Source of the DNA: Burkholderiales bacterium
GTDB lineage: Bacteria > Pseudomonadota > Gammaproteobacteria > Burkholderiales > Burkholderiaceae_C
Reading direction: 5' to 3'
Assembly (NCBI GenBank): GCA_017307865.1
Contig: JAFKGE010000045.1
Span: forward strand, 26,214-67,908
Length of the DNA stretch: 41,695 bases
Shown here: positions 17,868 through 29,637 of the stretch, piece by piece
How positions within the stretch are numbered: position 1 is the stretch's first letter
Layout: each line of letters starts with the position of its first letter
The notes under the pieces: model-generated
Seen by the model: the letters and a program-made list of their open reading frames with translations, nothing else
Told to the model about the DNA's origin: nothing
Database searches by the model: none
Made by a program: the position numbers and the translations under genes

Positions 17868-18601
17868 GCGCGTTGTTGGAGGTTCGCCACGTCACCCGGC
17901 GCTTTGCCGGCCTGGTGGCCGTGCACGATGTCAGCTTTGCGCTGGCGCCGGGCGAAATCCTGGGCCTGATCGGCCCCAACGGCGCCGGCAAGACGACCTT
18001 GATCAGCCTGATCAGCGGCACCCTGGAGCCGAGCGAAGGCGAGGTGCTGTTCGACGGCCAGGCCATCACGCGGCTGCCGGCGTTTCGGCGCGCGCGGCTG
18101 GGCATCGGCCGCACCTTCCAGATCATGCGGCCGTTTCCCGGCCTGTCGGTGCTGGACAACGTGGCCATCGGCGCCCTGTTCGGCCACCGGGGCGGCCAGG
18201 CGCAGCTGGCGCGGGCGCGCGCGCAGGCGCGCGAGTGCCTGGACTTCGTCGGCCTGGGCGGCTTTGCCGACCAGCGTGCCGACGAGCTGGGCGGGCCGGG
18301 CCGCAAGCGGCTGGAGCTGGCCAAGGCGCTGGCCATGAAGCCGCGCCTGCTGCTGTGCGACGAAGTGATGGCGGGGCTGAACCACGTCGAGATCGAGGAG
18401 GTGATCGCGGTGATCCGCAAGGTGCGCGAGCAGGGCATCGCCGTGCTGGTGATCGAGCACGTCATCAAGGCCATCCGCAGCCTGTCGGACCGGCTGCTGG
18501 TGCTGCACCACGGCGAGCTGATCGCCGACGGCACACCCGAGAAGGTGCTGGCCGACGCCACGGTGGTGCAGGCCTACCTGGGCGCGAGGCGCACGCGATG
18601 A
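17864..18601 (+). CDS. livG: Branched-chain-amino-acid-type ABC transporter ATPase (LivG family)
   Basis: One of two ATPases of the importer. The 245-residue product has Walker A GPNGAGKTT (residues about 37-45), the Q-loop in GRTFQIMRPFPGLSVLDNV, a switch histidine in VLVIEHVIKAI, and the C-terminal DGTPEKVLADATVVQAYLGA typical of LivG. Two motifs depart from the textbook form: the signature reads LGGPGRKRLELAKAL rather than LSGGQ, and Walker B continues DEVMAGLNHVE rather than DEPAAGLNP. The second variant is, as far as I know, shared by a LivG subgroup, so the protein is probably active. ATGA overlaps join it to livM and livF. Confidence 0.94.
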   Translation: MSALLEVRHVTRRFAGLVAVHDVSFALAPGEILGLIGPNGAGKTTLISLISGTLEPSEGEVLFDGQAITRLPAFRRARLGIGRTFQIMRPFPGLSVLDNVAIGALFGHRGGQAQLARARAQARECLDFVGLGGFADQRADELGGPGRKRLELAKALAMKPRLLLCDEVMAGLNHVEIEEVIAVIRKVREQGIAVLVIEHVIKAIRSLSDRLLVLHHGELIADGTPEKVLADATVVQAYLGARRTR

Positions 18602-19332
18602 GCACCGCGCCCGCATCACCCGCCGAAGCCCTGCTGCGGGTGGATCAGGTGTCGGCCGGCTACGGGCTGATGCCGGTGCTGCACGGCCTGTCGATCGAGG
18701 TGCGCGCGGCCGAGATCGTGGCCTTGGTGGGCAGCAACGGTGCCGGCAAGACCACGCTGCTGCGCGTGCTCTCGCGCCTGCTGCCCTGCACCGGCACGCT
18801 GCGCTTCAACGGCCAGGACCTGGCGGCCATGACGCCGGACCAGGCCTTCGGCCACGGCCTGGTGCAGGTGCCCGAGGGGCGCCAGCTGTTCGACCGCATG
18901 ACGGTGCAGGACAACCTGCTGATGGGCGCGTTTCGCCGGCACGACAAGGCCGCGGTGGCGCGCGACCTGCAGCGCATGTACCAGCTGTTTCCGCGCCTGG
19001 GCGAGCGCCGGCGCCAGCTGGCGGGCAGCATGTCGGGCGGCGAGCAGCAGATGTGCGCCATGGCGCGCGCGCTGATGGCCGCGCCGGTGCTGATGATGAT
19101 CGACGAGATGAGCCTGGGGCTGGCGCCGGTGATCGTCGACCAGCTGACCGAGGTGCTGGCCGAGATCCGCAAGAACGGCGTGACGGTGCTGCTGGTGGAG
19201 CAGGACGTGCAGGTGGCGCTGGGCGCGGCCGACCGCGCCTACGTGATCGAGAACGGCCGCGTCACGCTGGCCGGCCCGGCGCGCCAGCTGATCGACGACC
19301 CGGCGGTGCAGCAGGCCTATCTGGGCGTTTGA
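18598..19332 (+). CDS. livF: Branched-chain-amino-acid-type ABC transporter ATPase (LivF family)
   Basis: Second ATPase of the importer, 244 residues. It has Walker A GSNGAGKTT, LVQVPEGRQLFDRMTVQDNLLMGAF (characteristic of LivF), signature MSGGEQQMCAMARAL, Walker B MMIDEMSLGLAPVI and switch histidine replaced by VEQDVQVAL, as is normal in LivF. An N-terminal extension of about ten residues precedes LLRVDQVSAGYG. The start overlaps livG by four bases. The 3' end overlaps the 3' end of the convergent dioxygenase gene by 16 bases, so there is no room for a separate terminator here. Confidence 0.95.
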   Translation: MSTAPASPAEALLRVDQVSAGYGLMPVLHGLSIEVRAAEIVALVGSNGAGKTTLLRVLSRLLPCTGTLRFNGQDLAAMTPDQAFGHGLVQVPEGRQLFDRMTVQDNLLMGAFRRHDKAAVARDLQRMYQLFPRLGERRRQLAGSMSGGEQQMCAMARALMAAPVLMMIDEMSLGLAPVIVDQLTEVLAEIRKNGVTVLLVEQDVQVALGAADRAYVIENGRVTLAGPARQLIDDPAVQQAYLGV

Positions 19333-20162
19333 TACAGCAGCGGAAACAGCGCCTCGTCGTGCATGGGCGCGCCGGCGGGCAGGCGCTCGGCCAGGCCCGG
19401 AAACGGCGGCGAGGTGACCCAGGGGCGCGGCGCGTGGGTGATGTCGTCGCCCAGCATGCGCACCGAGAACACGCGCCGGCGCCGGTCGCCGTCCACGCCG
19501 CCGCTGGCGTGCAGGGCGAGCATGTGAAAGGCGACGACGTCGCCCGGCTCGACCGCCCAGCCGATGATGGGAAAGCGCTCGCGCGCCGCCTCGATGTCGG
19601 GCAAGTCCTGCAGGCTGCCTTCGGGGAACCACTTGGCCTGGCTGTCCATGAAGCTGCGCGGCATCAGCCAGGGCCCGCGGTGCGAGCCGGCGACAAACTC
19701 CAGCGTGGAGTGGCGCCGCACCGGATCGACGGCAATCCAGAAGCTGACGTTCTGCCGGCCTTCGATGTTGTAGTAGGGCTGGTCCTGGTGCCAGGGCGTG
19801 GGCTGGCGCGTGCCGGGCTCCTTGGTCAGCATGTGGTCGTGATACAGGCGCACACTGCGGCTTTGCATCAGGCGTGCGGCGGCCGCGGCCAGGGGCGAGT
19901 CGAAGATGAAGCGGCGGTAGGCCGCGTTGTCGGGCCAGCAGCAGAAGTCCTCGATGAAAAATCCCGGGTCGTCGGCGCGGCTGGCCACCTTGGCGCGCGG
20001 GCTGGGCGCGGCGATGTTGGCGTCGATGCCGCGGCGCAGCAGGGCCACCTCATCCGGGTTCAGCAGGCCACGCAGGCACACCGCGCCATCGCGCGCGAAG
20101 GCGTCGATGGCCTGGGCGTCGGCCACCTGGGCGGCGCGCCGGTCGAGGTCCGAGGGCGTCAT
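19317..20162 (-). CDS. Phytanoyl-CoA dioxygenase (PhyH) family Fe(II)/2-oxoglutarate oxygenase
   Basis: Non-haem iron, 2-oxoglutarate-dependent hydroxylase family. The 281-residue protein carries the iron triad: His125 and Asp127 in TPWHQDQPYYN, and His218 in FHMLALHASGG; an arginine in RRRRVFSVR about 11 residues later fits 2-oxoglutarate binding. FARDGAVCLRGLL is the usual N-terminal PhyH opening. ATG 20162 is preceded by GGAG at 10 bases. The substrate is unknown; members hydroxylate acyl-CoAs, amino acids, ectoine or secondary metabolites. Its gene converges on, and overlaps, livF. Dispersed repeat copy D lies just upstream of its start. Confidence 0.9.
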   Translation of the reverse strand: MTPSDLDRRAAQVADAQAIDAFARDGAVCLRGLLNPDEVALLRRGIDANIAAPSPRAKVASRADDPGFFIEDFCCWPDNAAYRRFIFDSPLAAAAARLMQSRSVRLYHDHMLTKEPGTRQPTPWHQDQPYYNIEGRQNVSFWIAVDPVRRHSTLEFVAGSHRGPWLMPRSFMDSQAKWFPEGSLQDLPDIEAARERFPIIGWAVEPGDVVAFHMLALHASGGVDGDRRRRVFSVRMLGDDITHAPRPWVTSPPFPGLAERLPAGAPMHDEALFPLLYQTPR

Positions 20163-20190
20163 GGTGCGATCACTCCGGTGGATGGCGGGT

Positions 20191-20256
20191 TTTTTGAGTC
20201 GAATTGGCCTGTGGCGCGCATCCATCAAGCGCGAACAGCTATAAATACGATAGTCA
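20191..20256 (+). repeat. Dispersed intergenic repeat, copy D
   Basis: The plus strand reads TTTTTGAGTCGAATTGGCCT, then GTGGCGCGCA, ATCAAGCGCGAACAGCTAT and ATACGATAG, matching the family arms. It fills the gap between the end of rdgC and the start of the PhyH-type gene. Confidence 0.8.
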
Positions 20257-20295
20257 TCGAGACATCCGAGGCAAGGCCGGCACGGGGCGCGTGCC

Positions 20296-21294
20296 TCAGA
20301 ACGGCGGATCGTCGGCGCTGGTGACGACCTCGTCGTGCGCGGCGTCGGCGGTCTTGGGCGCGTTGGTGAAGCCCGAGGGCTGGCCGGGTTCGGCCTCGCC
20401 GCCCAGGGCGGCCAGCAGGTCGGTGATGAGCGGAGCCAGCTCGCCGGTGGCCAGCGCCACGTCGGCGTCGAAGCGCTCGTCGGCGGCCACGTCCTTGGCC
20501 TGCTCGTCGAACACGCCTTCCAGAAAGCTGATTTTCTTGAGCTGCAGCGCCTGCGTCAGCACGAAGCCCACGCGTGCGCGCCAGCTGAGGGCCAGGCGGG
20601 TGGGCAGCTTGCCTTCGACGATGTGCTGGCGCACCTCGTCGGTGGCCAGCTCGTGCCGGGTGAACTTGACGACGGCGGGCTCCTCGCCGCTGCCCTTGAG
20701 CTCGCATTCGCGCTCGACCGCCAGCGCCCCGGGCAGCTCATCGGGGCTTTGCGCGGCCAGCCAGGCCGTCATGGCCGCTTGCGGCGACTGCTGGGTCTGC
20801 GCCAGCGCGATGGAAAAATCGCGGCCTGCCAGCCGCACCAGGCTGGCGATGACCTCGTCGGCCTTGCCTTGGCTGCCGGCGTCCAGCAGCAGGCGGCGCT
20901 CGCGTGGGTCGATCCACACGGTGACCTGCGTGCGGCGCGCAAAGGCCTGCGGCAGCAGCGCCAGCAGGGCGTCGTCGCGCAGGTCGCGCAACTCCTTCTT
21001 GCCCGGCTTGCGGCCGCTGGTCTGCTCGATGTGCTCCACCGCCTCCTGCACCTTGCGGCGCACGGCCTCGCCGGGCACGGCCTTGGTCTCGATGGCCAGG
21101 CGCGCGATCCACTGGCCGTCCACGGACTCGACCAGCGCGCCGTGCTGCTCGCCACGCGGCGGCACCCAGCCAATGGATTTTTGCTGCGTGGCGCCGCACT
21201 CGGCAAAGGGCTCGCGCGCCAGCGCTTCTTCCAGCTGCGCCGCCGAGGCGGGCCAGGCGCCCGCCAGGCGGTAAAGCATCAAATTCTTGAACAC
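20296..21294 (-). CDS. rdgC: Recombination-associated protein RdgC
   Basis: Nucleoid-associated, double-strand DNA-binding protein that forms a ring around DNA and restrains RecA activity. The 332-residue product aligns with the family from the N-terminal FKNLMLYRLAG through SIGWVPPRG, VPGEAVRRKVQEAVEHIEQTSGRKPGKKELRDLRDDALLALLPQAFARR to the C-terminal half with WRARVGFVLTQALQLKKISFLEGV. It is slightly longer than the E. coli protein because of a hydrophilic, probably disordered tail of about 30 residues. The start is GTG at 21294, with GGGAAG eight bases upstream; the family N-terminus supports it. It appears to be a single-gene unit between the dctPQM terminator and repeat copy D. Confidence 0.95.
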   Translation of the reverse strand: MFKNLMLYRLAGAWPASAAQLEEALAREPFAECGATQQKSIGWVPPRGEQHGALVESVDGQWIARLAIETKAVPGEAVRRKVQEAVEHIEQTSGRKPGKKELRDLRDDALLALLPQAFARRTQVTVWIDPRERRLLLDAGSQGKADEVIASLVRLAGRDFSIALAQTQQSPQAAMTAWLAAQSPDELPGALAVERECELKGSGEEPAVVKFTRHELATDEVRQHIVEGKLPTRLALSWRARVGFVLTQALQLKKISFLEGVFDEQAKDVAADERFDADVALATGELAPLITDLLAALGGEAEPGQPSGFTNAPKTADAAHDEVVTSADDPPF

Positions 21295-21308
21295 GATGAA
21301 GACTTCCC

Positions 21309-21337
21309 AAAAAGCGCGGCCCGCGCGGTGGCGGGCC
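21309..21337 (-). terminator. Rho-independent terminator of the second TRAP operon
   Basis: On the minus strand GGCCCGC pairs with GCGGGCC around a 6-base loop, followed after GCGC by TTTTT. It lies about 20 bases downstream of the dctM stop and just before rdgC, separating the two units. Confidence 0.75.
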
Positions 21338-21357
21338 GGGTTGTCATCATAGTGGGC

Positions 21358-22653
21358 TCACATGTGCCCTGGCATCCAGGTGGCGATCTGCGGGAAGAAC
21401 CACAGCAGCAGCACCATGGCGCACATCAGGAAGAAAAACGGCAGCGTGACGCGGGCGATGTAGGCGATGTCGCGCTTGGTCATGCCCTGCAGCACGAACA
21501 GGTTGAAGCCCACCGGCGGCGTGATCTGCGCCATCTCGACCACGATGACGATGAAGATGCCGAACCAGACCAGGTCCAGCCCGGCCGCCTGCACGGTGGG
21601 CAGAATCACGCCCATGGTCAGCACCACCATCGAGATGCCGTCCAGAAAGCAGCCCAGGATGATGTAGAAGATGGCCAGCGCGATGATCAGCATGAAGGGC
21701 GACAGGCCCAGCGAGCCGATGTATTCGGCCAGGTGGCGCGGCAGGCCGATGTAGCCCATGGCCAGCGTCAGGAAGGCGGCGCCGGCCAGGATCAGCGCGA
21801 TCATGCAGTACAGGCGCGTGGCGCCCAGCAGCGCGGTCTTGAAGGTGTCCCACGACAGGCTGCCCTGCACCAGCGACAGCAGCAGCGAGCCCACCACGCC
21901 GACGGCGGCGGCCTCGGTGGCGGTGGCAAAGCCGGTGTAGATCGAGCCCAGCACGGCCGCGATCAGCAGCACCACCGGAATCAGGTGGCGCGACTCGTGC
22001 AGCTTCTCGCCCAGGCTCATGCGGTGATCGGGCTCGGGGATCTGGCCCGGGTGCGTCAGCGCCCACACCATCAGATAGCCCGAAAACAGCGCCGCCAGCA
22101 GGATGCCCGGAATGACGCCGGCAATGAACAGCTTGGCGATCGACACGTCGGCCGAGACGCCGTAGACGATCATGATGATGGACGGCGGAATGAGCAGGCC
22201 CAGCGTGCCCGCGCCGGCCAGCGAGCCGATGGTGATGTCGCGCGGATAGCCGCGGTGGCCCAGCTCGGGCAGGGTCATCTTGCCGATGGTGGCGCAGGTG
22301 GCGGCCGACGAGCCCGACACCGCCGCGAAGATGGCGCAGCCGATGACGTTGGTGTGCAGCAGTCGCCCCGGCAGCCAGTTCACCCACGGCGCCAGACCGC
22401 GGAACATGCTCTCGCTCAGCTTGGTGCGAAACAGGATCTCGCCCATCCAGATGAACAGCGGCAGGGCCGTCAGCGTCCAGCTCGACGCCGAGCCCCAGAT
22501 GGTGACCGCCATGGCGTCGCCCGCCGGTCGCGCCGAAAACAGCTGCATGCCGATCCAGGCCACGCCGGTCAGCGTCAGGCCGATCCACACGCCGCTGCCC
22601 AGCAGGGCGAACAGCGACACGATCAGCAGCGAGGTGATGGCGAAGTCACTCAT
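21358..22653 (-). CDS. TRAP transporter large permease (DctM family)
   Basis: Channel subunit of a second TRAP transporter. At 431 residues it is of standard length, unlike the DctM at 8367-10196. Typical segments are PLFIWMGEILFRTKLSESMFRGLAPWVNWLPGRLLHTNVIGCAIFAAVSGSSAATCATIGK, AGTLGLLIPPSIIMIVYG, TATEAAAVGVVGSLL and IILGCFLDGISMVVLTMGVILP. It overlaps the end of dctQ by eight bases and ends the dctPQM operon. Confidence 0.95.
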   Translation of the reverse strand: MSDFAITSLLIVSLFALLGSGVWIGLTLTGVAWIGMQLFSARPAGDAMAVTIWGSASSWTLTALPLFIWMGEILFRTKLSESMFRGLAPWVNWLPGRLLHTNVIGCAIFAAVSGSSAATCATIGKMTLPELGHRGYPRDITIGSLAGAGTLGLLIPPSIIMIVYGVSADVSIAKLFIAGVIPGILLAALFSGYLMVWALTHPGQIPEPDHRMSLGEKLHESRHLIPVVLLIAAVLGSIYTGFATATEAAAVGVVGSLLLSLVQGSLSWDTFKTALLGATRLYCMIALILAGAAFLTLAMGYIGLPRHLAEYIGSLGLSPFMLIIALAIFYIILGCFLDGISMVVLTMGVILPTVQAAGLDLVWFGIFIVIVVEMAQITPPVGFNLFVLQGMTKRDIAYIARVTLPFFFLMCAMVLLLWFFPQIATWMPGHM

Positions 22654-23158
22654 TGTGCAGAGCCTCCTCGCTTTCGTCGGCGTGGCTGCGCTGGCCGCGC
22701 AGCTCCAGCACCCATTCGTCGACGAAGGCGATGAACAGCACCGCCGTGCCGATGGCCATGGCGAGCTGCGGAATCCACAGCGGCGTGGCGTCGTTGGCGG
22801 TGGACATGTCGTTGTAGACGCGCGAGAGCCAGACCAGCCGGATCGAGAACCAGGCGAACAGGCCGGACAGGAACACCGCCGCCGTCAGCGCCCACATCTC
22901 CAGCCCGCGCCGCGCGCCACCCGTCAGGCGCCCGATGATCAGCGACACGCGGATGTGCTCGTTTTTCTTCAGCGTGTGCGCCAGCGCCAGAAAGCCCGCC
23001 GCCGCCATGCAATAGCCCGCGTAGGCGTCGGTGCCCGGCAGGTTGAAGTTGAGCAAACGGCCCAGCACCGAGGCCAGCACCATCACCAGCACGCCGATCA
23101 TGGCCAGCGCGGCCAGCCAGGCGGCGGCGTCGTACAGCAAGTCGAGACTTCGGCGCAT
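22646..23158 (-). CDS. TRAP transporter small permease (DctQ family)
   Basis: Four-helix partner of the DctM at 21358-22653. The 170-residue protein has hydrophobic helices near residues 12-35, 45-63, 85-108 and 125-148, and the DctQ-type LKKNEHIRVSLIIGRL after the second helix. The C-terminal tail (RGQRSHADESEEALHNE) is hydrophilic. It is second in a dctP-dctQ-dctM operon, 76 bases after dctP with a terminator-like hairpin in that gap, and overlaps dctM by eight bases. Confidence 0.93.
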   Translation of the reverse strand: MRRSLDLLYDAAAWLAALAMIGVLVMVLASVLGRLLNFNLPGTDAYAGYCMAAAGFLALAHTLKKNEHIRVSLIIGRLTGGARRGLEMWALTAAVFLSGLFAWFSIRLVWLSRVYNDMSTANDATPLWIPQLAMAIGTAVLFIAFVDEWVLELRGQRSHADESEEALHNE

Positions 23159-23180
23159 GGCGCGCTCCAGGGCAGGGTTG

Positions 23181-23215
23181 AAAAAGGCCCCCTCGAGGCG
23201 AACCCGGAGGGAGCC
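23181..23215 (-). terminator. Terminator-like hairpin between dctP and dctQ (attenuator)
   Basis: On the minus strand GGCTCCCTC pairs with GAGGGGGCC (one G-T pair) and TTTTT follows directly. It lies about 20 bases after the binding-protein stop and before dctQ in the same direction. Partial termination here would give more binding protein than permease, as periplasmic binding-protein systems need. Confidence 0.7.
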
Positions 23216-23234
23216 CAGGCGTGTCGGCGGCGGC

Positions 23235-24221
23235 TTACTTGCCCGCGCGATAGGCGTCGACCACGGACTTGCCCTCGGGGCCGGCCTTGTCCAGCCATTC
23301 CTTGAGCATGGTGTCGCCCACCTTGTGCATGTCGGACTGCAGCTGGGCCGAAGGCGGGTACACCGTCATGCCGTTCTTGCGCAGCAGGTCGAGGTATTCG
23401 TTGGTCTTTTTCTCGCTGGTGGCCCAGCCGCGCTTTTCGGCCTCGGCGGCAGCCTTCAGCAGGCCGGCCTGGGTGGCCTTGTCCAGCGCGTCGAAGGCCT
23501 TCTTGTTGGCGATGACCGCGTTCTTGGGCAGCCAGGCCTGGGTGTCGGCAAAGAACTTCAGGTGCTCGTAGGTCTTGGTGTCGTAGCCGGTGGAGCCGCT
23601 GCTCATGTAGCTCTCGACCACGCCGGTGGCCATGGCCTGCGACAGCTCGGCCTGCTGCACGGTGACGGGCTGCGCGCCCACCAGCTCGGCGATACGCGCG
23701 GTGGCGGGGCTGTAGGCGCGCCACTTGATGCCCTTGAGGTCAGCGGCGCTGTCGATCTTCTTCTTGGTGAAGATGCCCTGCGGCGGCCAGGCCACGGCGT
23801 ACAGCAGCATCATGCCCTGCTCGCCCAGCTTTTTCTCCAGCACCGGCTTGCTGGCCTGGTACAGCTTGAAGGCCTCGGCGTAGCTGGTGGCCAAAAACGG
23901 GATGCCGTCCAGCCCCCACATCGGCCACTCGTTCTGGAAGTTGACCAGCAGAATCTCGCCCGCCTGCGCCTGCCCGCCCTGCACCGCGCGCTTGATCTCG
24001 GGCGCCTTGAACAGGGCGGCGTTGTCGTGCACCTGGATCTTGAGCTTGCCGCCGGTGTCCTGGTCGACGTCCTTGGCGAACTGCGCCAGGTTCTCGGTGT
24101 GGAAGTTGCTGGCCGGGTAGGCGCTGGGCAGGTCCCACTTGGTCTGGGCGCTGGCGGGCAGGGCCAGGGCGCCCAGGCAAAGCGCGGCCACGGTGGCGGC
24201 GGTGCGGCGGGTCAGGCTCAT
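23235..24221 (-). CDS. TRAP transporter solute-binding protein (DctP family)
   Basis: Periplasmic binding protein of the second TRAP system, 328 residues with a Sec signal peptide ending LPASAQT. The mature sequence TKWDLPSAYPASNFHTENLAQFAKDVDQDTGGKLKIQVHDNAALF is the typical DctP opening, and KGIKWRAYSPATARIAELVGAQPVTVQQAELSQAMATGVVES contains the conserved arginine region that holds a ligand carboxylate. ATG 24221 is preceded by GGAGATC; longer upstream frames have no signal peptide. It is divergent from the oxoprolinase-type gene at 24452, which hints at a shared substrate (inference). Confidence 0.94.
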   Translation of the reverse strand: MSLTRRTAATVAALCLGALALPASAQTKWDLPSAYPASNFHTENLAQFAKDVDQDTGGKLKIQVHDNAALFKAPEIKRAVQGGQAQAGEILLVNFQNEWPMWGLDGIPFLATSYAEAFKLYQASKPVLEKKLGEQGMMLLYAVAWPPQGIFTKKKIDSAADLKGIKWRAYSPATARIAELVGAQPVTVQQAELSQAMATGVVESYMSSGSTGYDTKTYEHLKFFADTQAWLPKNAVIANKKAFDALDKATQAGLLKAAAEAEKRGWATSEKKTNEYLDLLRKNGMTVYPPSAQLQSDMHKVGDTMLKEWLDKAGPEGKSVVDAYRAGK

Positions 24222-24389
24222 GGGATCTCCTCGGTCGGGGGTTGAAAAGTGCCGCGAGCATAGTGCCCATGGCAGCCGCCGAAAACGGTGAAAACACCAG
24301 TCGGGACGCACCGGCGACAGGGCGTGGCGCGGCCAATAATGGGGGCGGCGGGTGACGCCGGCGCGGCAGGTGCCGGCGCCACTCGTCTG

Positions 24390-24451
24390 CAATACTATCA
24401 ATTCAATAGCTTGTCGCGCTTGCCTGATGGGCGCCAACACCGGTTTTGTTC

Positions 24452-24455
<4 letters not shown>
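24390..24455 (-). repeat. Dispersed intergenic repeat, copy E, abutting the oxoprolinase start
   Basis: The plus strand reads AATACTATCAATTCAATAGC, TTGTCGCGCTTGCC and CCGGTTTTGTTCATG, which is the family in minus orientation. The ATG of the downstream gene (24452) lies at its very edge, so the mRNA leader of that gene is made of repeat sequence. The remaining bases of the 24222-24451 divergent gap show no clear operator. Confidence 0.7.
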
Positions 24456-28165
<3,710 letters not shown>

Positions 28166-28186
28166 CGCGCCGCGCGGGGTCGGTGT

Positions 28187-28531
28187 TCAGCCCGGGGGCG
28201 CCGGGTCGCCCAGCAGCTTGCCGGTCACGCCGATTTCGACCGGCAGGCGCAAATAGAACAGCTTGAGTCCGGTGTCGGCCACCAGGGCCAGCAGGCGCTC
28301 GGCGTCCTCCGGCTTGACGGCAAAGCCGACCTGCACCGGCACCTCGCCCGCCAGCTCGAAGAAATGTTCTTCATGCAAGTGGCCATGGCGCCCGAAGCCC
28401 GCGATGGCGCGAAACGCCGAGCCGCCCTGGATGCCCAGCGCACGCGCCTGTTCCAGCAGCCATTCGTAGGTCAGCTTGCCGTGCAGGCGCGCCGATTCCT
28501 GCACGTAGAACTTGAGGTAGACGCCTTGCAT
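28187..28531 (-). CDS. DUF190-family protein (CrcB-associated)
   Basis: Small soluble protein of the DUF190 (COG1993) family, with a PII-like ferredoxin fold by family knowledge. Its 114 residues include VYLKFYVQESARLHGKLTYEWLLEQARALGIQGGSAFRAIAGFGRHG and a C-terminal DTGLKLFYLRLPVEIGVTG. These proteins are commonly encoded next to crcB and are thought to bind a small ligand or modulate the channel; no mechanism is established. ATG 28531 fits the family N-terminus (MQGVYLKFY). It follows crcB after 22 bases on the same strand and converges on the oxoprolinase gene. Confidence 0.9.
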   Translation of the reverse strand: MQGVYLKFYVQESARLHGKLTYEWLLEQARALGIQGGSAFRAIAGFGRHGHLHEEHFFELAGEVPVQVGFAVKPEDAERLLALVADTGLKLFYLRLPVEIGVTGKLLGDPAPPG

Positions 28532-28553
28532 GGTGCGACTCCAGAACGGTGCT

Positions 28554-28946
28554 TCACGCCCGGGCAAACAGCGCATTGACGATCAGCATGCCCAGCGCCG
28601 TCATGAGCAGGGACCCGACCAGGTGCAGGCCGGCCGCGCCCAGGCCCCAGCCGTACTGCCTTTGCGCCAGCAGGGTGACGACTTCGAGCGAGAAGGTGGA
28701 GAAGGTGGTCAGGCCGCCCAGAAAGCCGGTGATGATCAGCAGGCGCACTTCCGGCGGCACGCTGGCGCTGTGGCTGAAGAAGGCGCTGGCCAGGCCGATC
28801 AGCATGCCGCCGATGAGGTTGACCGCGACGGTGCCCAGCGGGAGGGTTGGAAAAATCGGGTTGAGCAGCGCGCCCAGCCCCCAGCGCAGCAGGCAGCCCA
28901 GGCCGCCGCCGACGAATACGGCGAGCACCGGAAGCAGGCGCGACAT
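28554..28946 (-). CDS. crcB: Fluoride exporter channel CrcB/Fluc
   Basis: Dual-topology dimeric channel that expels fluoride. The 130-residue product has four helices and the family marks: [13 protein letters not shown] at 13-25, the conserved asparagine in [11 protein letters not shown] (Asn43), and [13 protein letters not shown] (74-86) with the phenylalanines that line the fluoride path. It lies between the HdeD-like gene (17 bases upstream) and the DUF190 gene (22 bases downstream), all on one strand, so the three probably form an operon. No fluoride riboswitch is recognisable in the leader before the HdeD-like gene or in the short gaps. Confidence 0.94.
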   Translation of the reverse strand: MSRLLPVLAVFVGGGLGCLLRWGLGALLNPIFPTLPLGTVAVNLIGGMLIGLASAFFSHSASVPPEVRLLIITGFLGGLTTFSTFSLEVVTLLAQRQYGWGLGAAGLHLVGSLLMTALGMLIVNALFARA

Positions 28947-28963
28947 GTCAGCGTTCAACGAAC

Positions 28964-29548
28964 TCAGCGCGTGGCGCTGCGCACCAGGCTGCGCACCCGA
29001 AACGCGAACAGCACGCGCAGAATGCCGATCACCAGCGACCAGGCCCCCGCCATCAGGGACACGCTCAGCCCGCCGATGCCCGGCGCCCACACCAGCAGCA
29101 GGCCGAACAGGACCGAGACCACGCCGGTGACATACAACACCCATTCGCCGCTGACGGCCTTGCGGATGTTGACGCCGAACATGAAGACCGTCACGCCGAA
29201 CAGGATGGCCTGGAAGGCGATCACGTAGACGAACAGCAGCACCGTGTTGACCGGCCCGAGCAGCGCGTACAGCCCGACCAGAATGCTGAGCAAGCCGCCG
29301 AAGAACACCCACCAGCGGCCGTCGGCGCCCTTGGCCGCCAACGCACGCACGACGCTGAACACGCCGTCTACCAGCAGAAACGCGGCGAAGATCACCGCCA
29401 GCGCGAGCAGCGCTTCGGCCGGCCGCGCCAGCGCCAGCACGCCGAACAGGATGTAGAGCACGCCGCCCAGCAAAAACATCCACCAGTTGGCCTTGGCAAA
29501 TTCCAGCGCGTCGCGGAACAGGGGCGATGGGTTGGCGTCCTGACTCAT
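28964..29548 (-). CDS. HdeD-family acid-resistance-type membrane protein
   Basis: Integral membrane protein of the HdeD/DUF308 family. The 194 residues hold six predicted helices in three pairs with the internal repeat pattern [41 protein letters not shown] and [20 protein letters not shown]; the L-x-G-hydrophobic-P signature in each pair is typical. In enteric bacteria HdeD is part of the acid-stress island, but most homologues have no proven role. AAGGAGG precedes ATG 29548. It heads the probable operon with crcB and the DUF190 gene, which suggests (inference) a shared response to acid or weak-acid/fluoride stress. Confidence 0.88.
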   Translation of the reverse strand: MSQDANPSPLFRDALEFAKANWWMFLLGGVLYILFGVLALARPAEALLALAVIFAAFLLVDGVFSVVRALAAKGADGRWWVFFGGLLSILVGLYALLGPVNTVLLFVYVIAFQAILFGVTVFMFGVNIRKAVSGEWVLYVTGVVSVLFGLLLVWAPGIGGLSVSLMAGAWSLVIGILRVLFAFRVRSLVRSATR

Positions 29549-29637
29549 GGTTTCCTCCTTCTGGGTCGACAAAGTGAAAGGCCGATGATCTAGGCAGAGC
29601 TTGCCGGCGCCGGCCTGCGTCCATGCCAGCTCACGCG

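Noticed and set aside
20335-22734. Open frame of 799 codons on the plus strand opposite rdgC and dctM
   Set aside because: It crosses two genes and a terminator and has shadow composition.
24446-24448. TTG as start of the oxoprolinase
   Set aside because: An ATG lies two codons downstream and no ribosome site favours the TTG.
28947-29637. Fluoride riboswitch upstream of crcB or the HdeD-like gene
   Set aside because: I looked for the conserved pseudoknot-type leader and found only the HdeD-like coding region and a short leader without the expected motifs.
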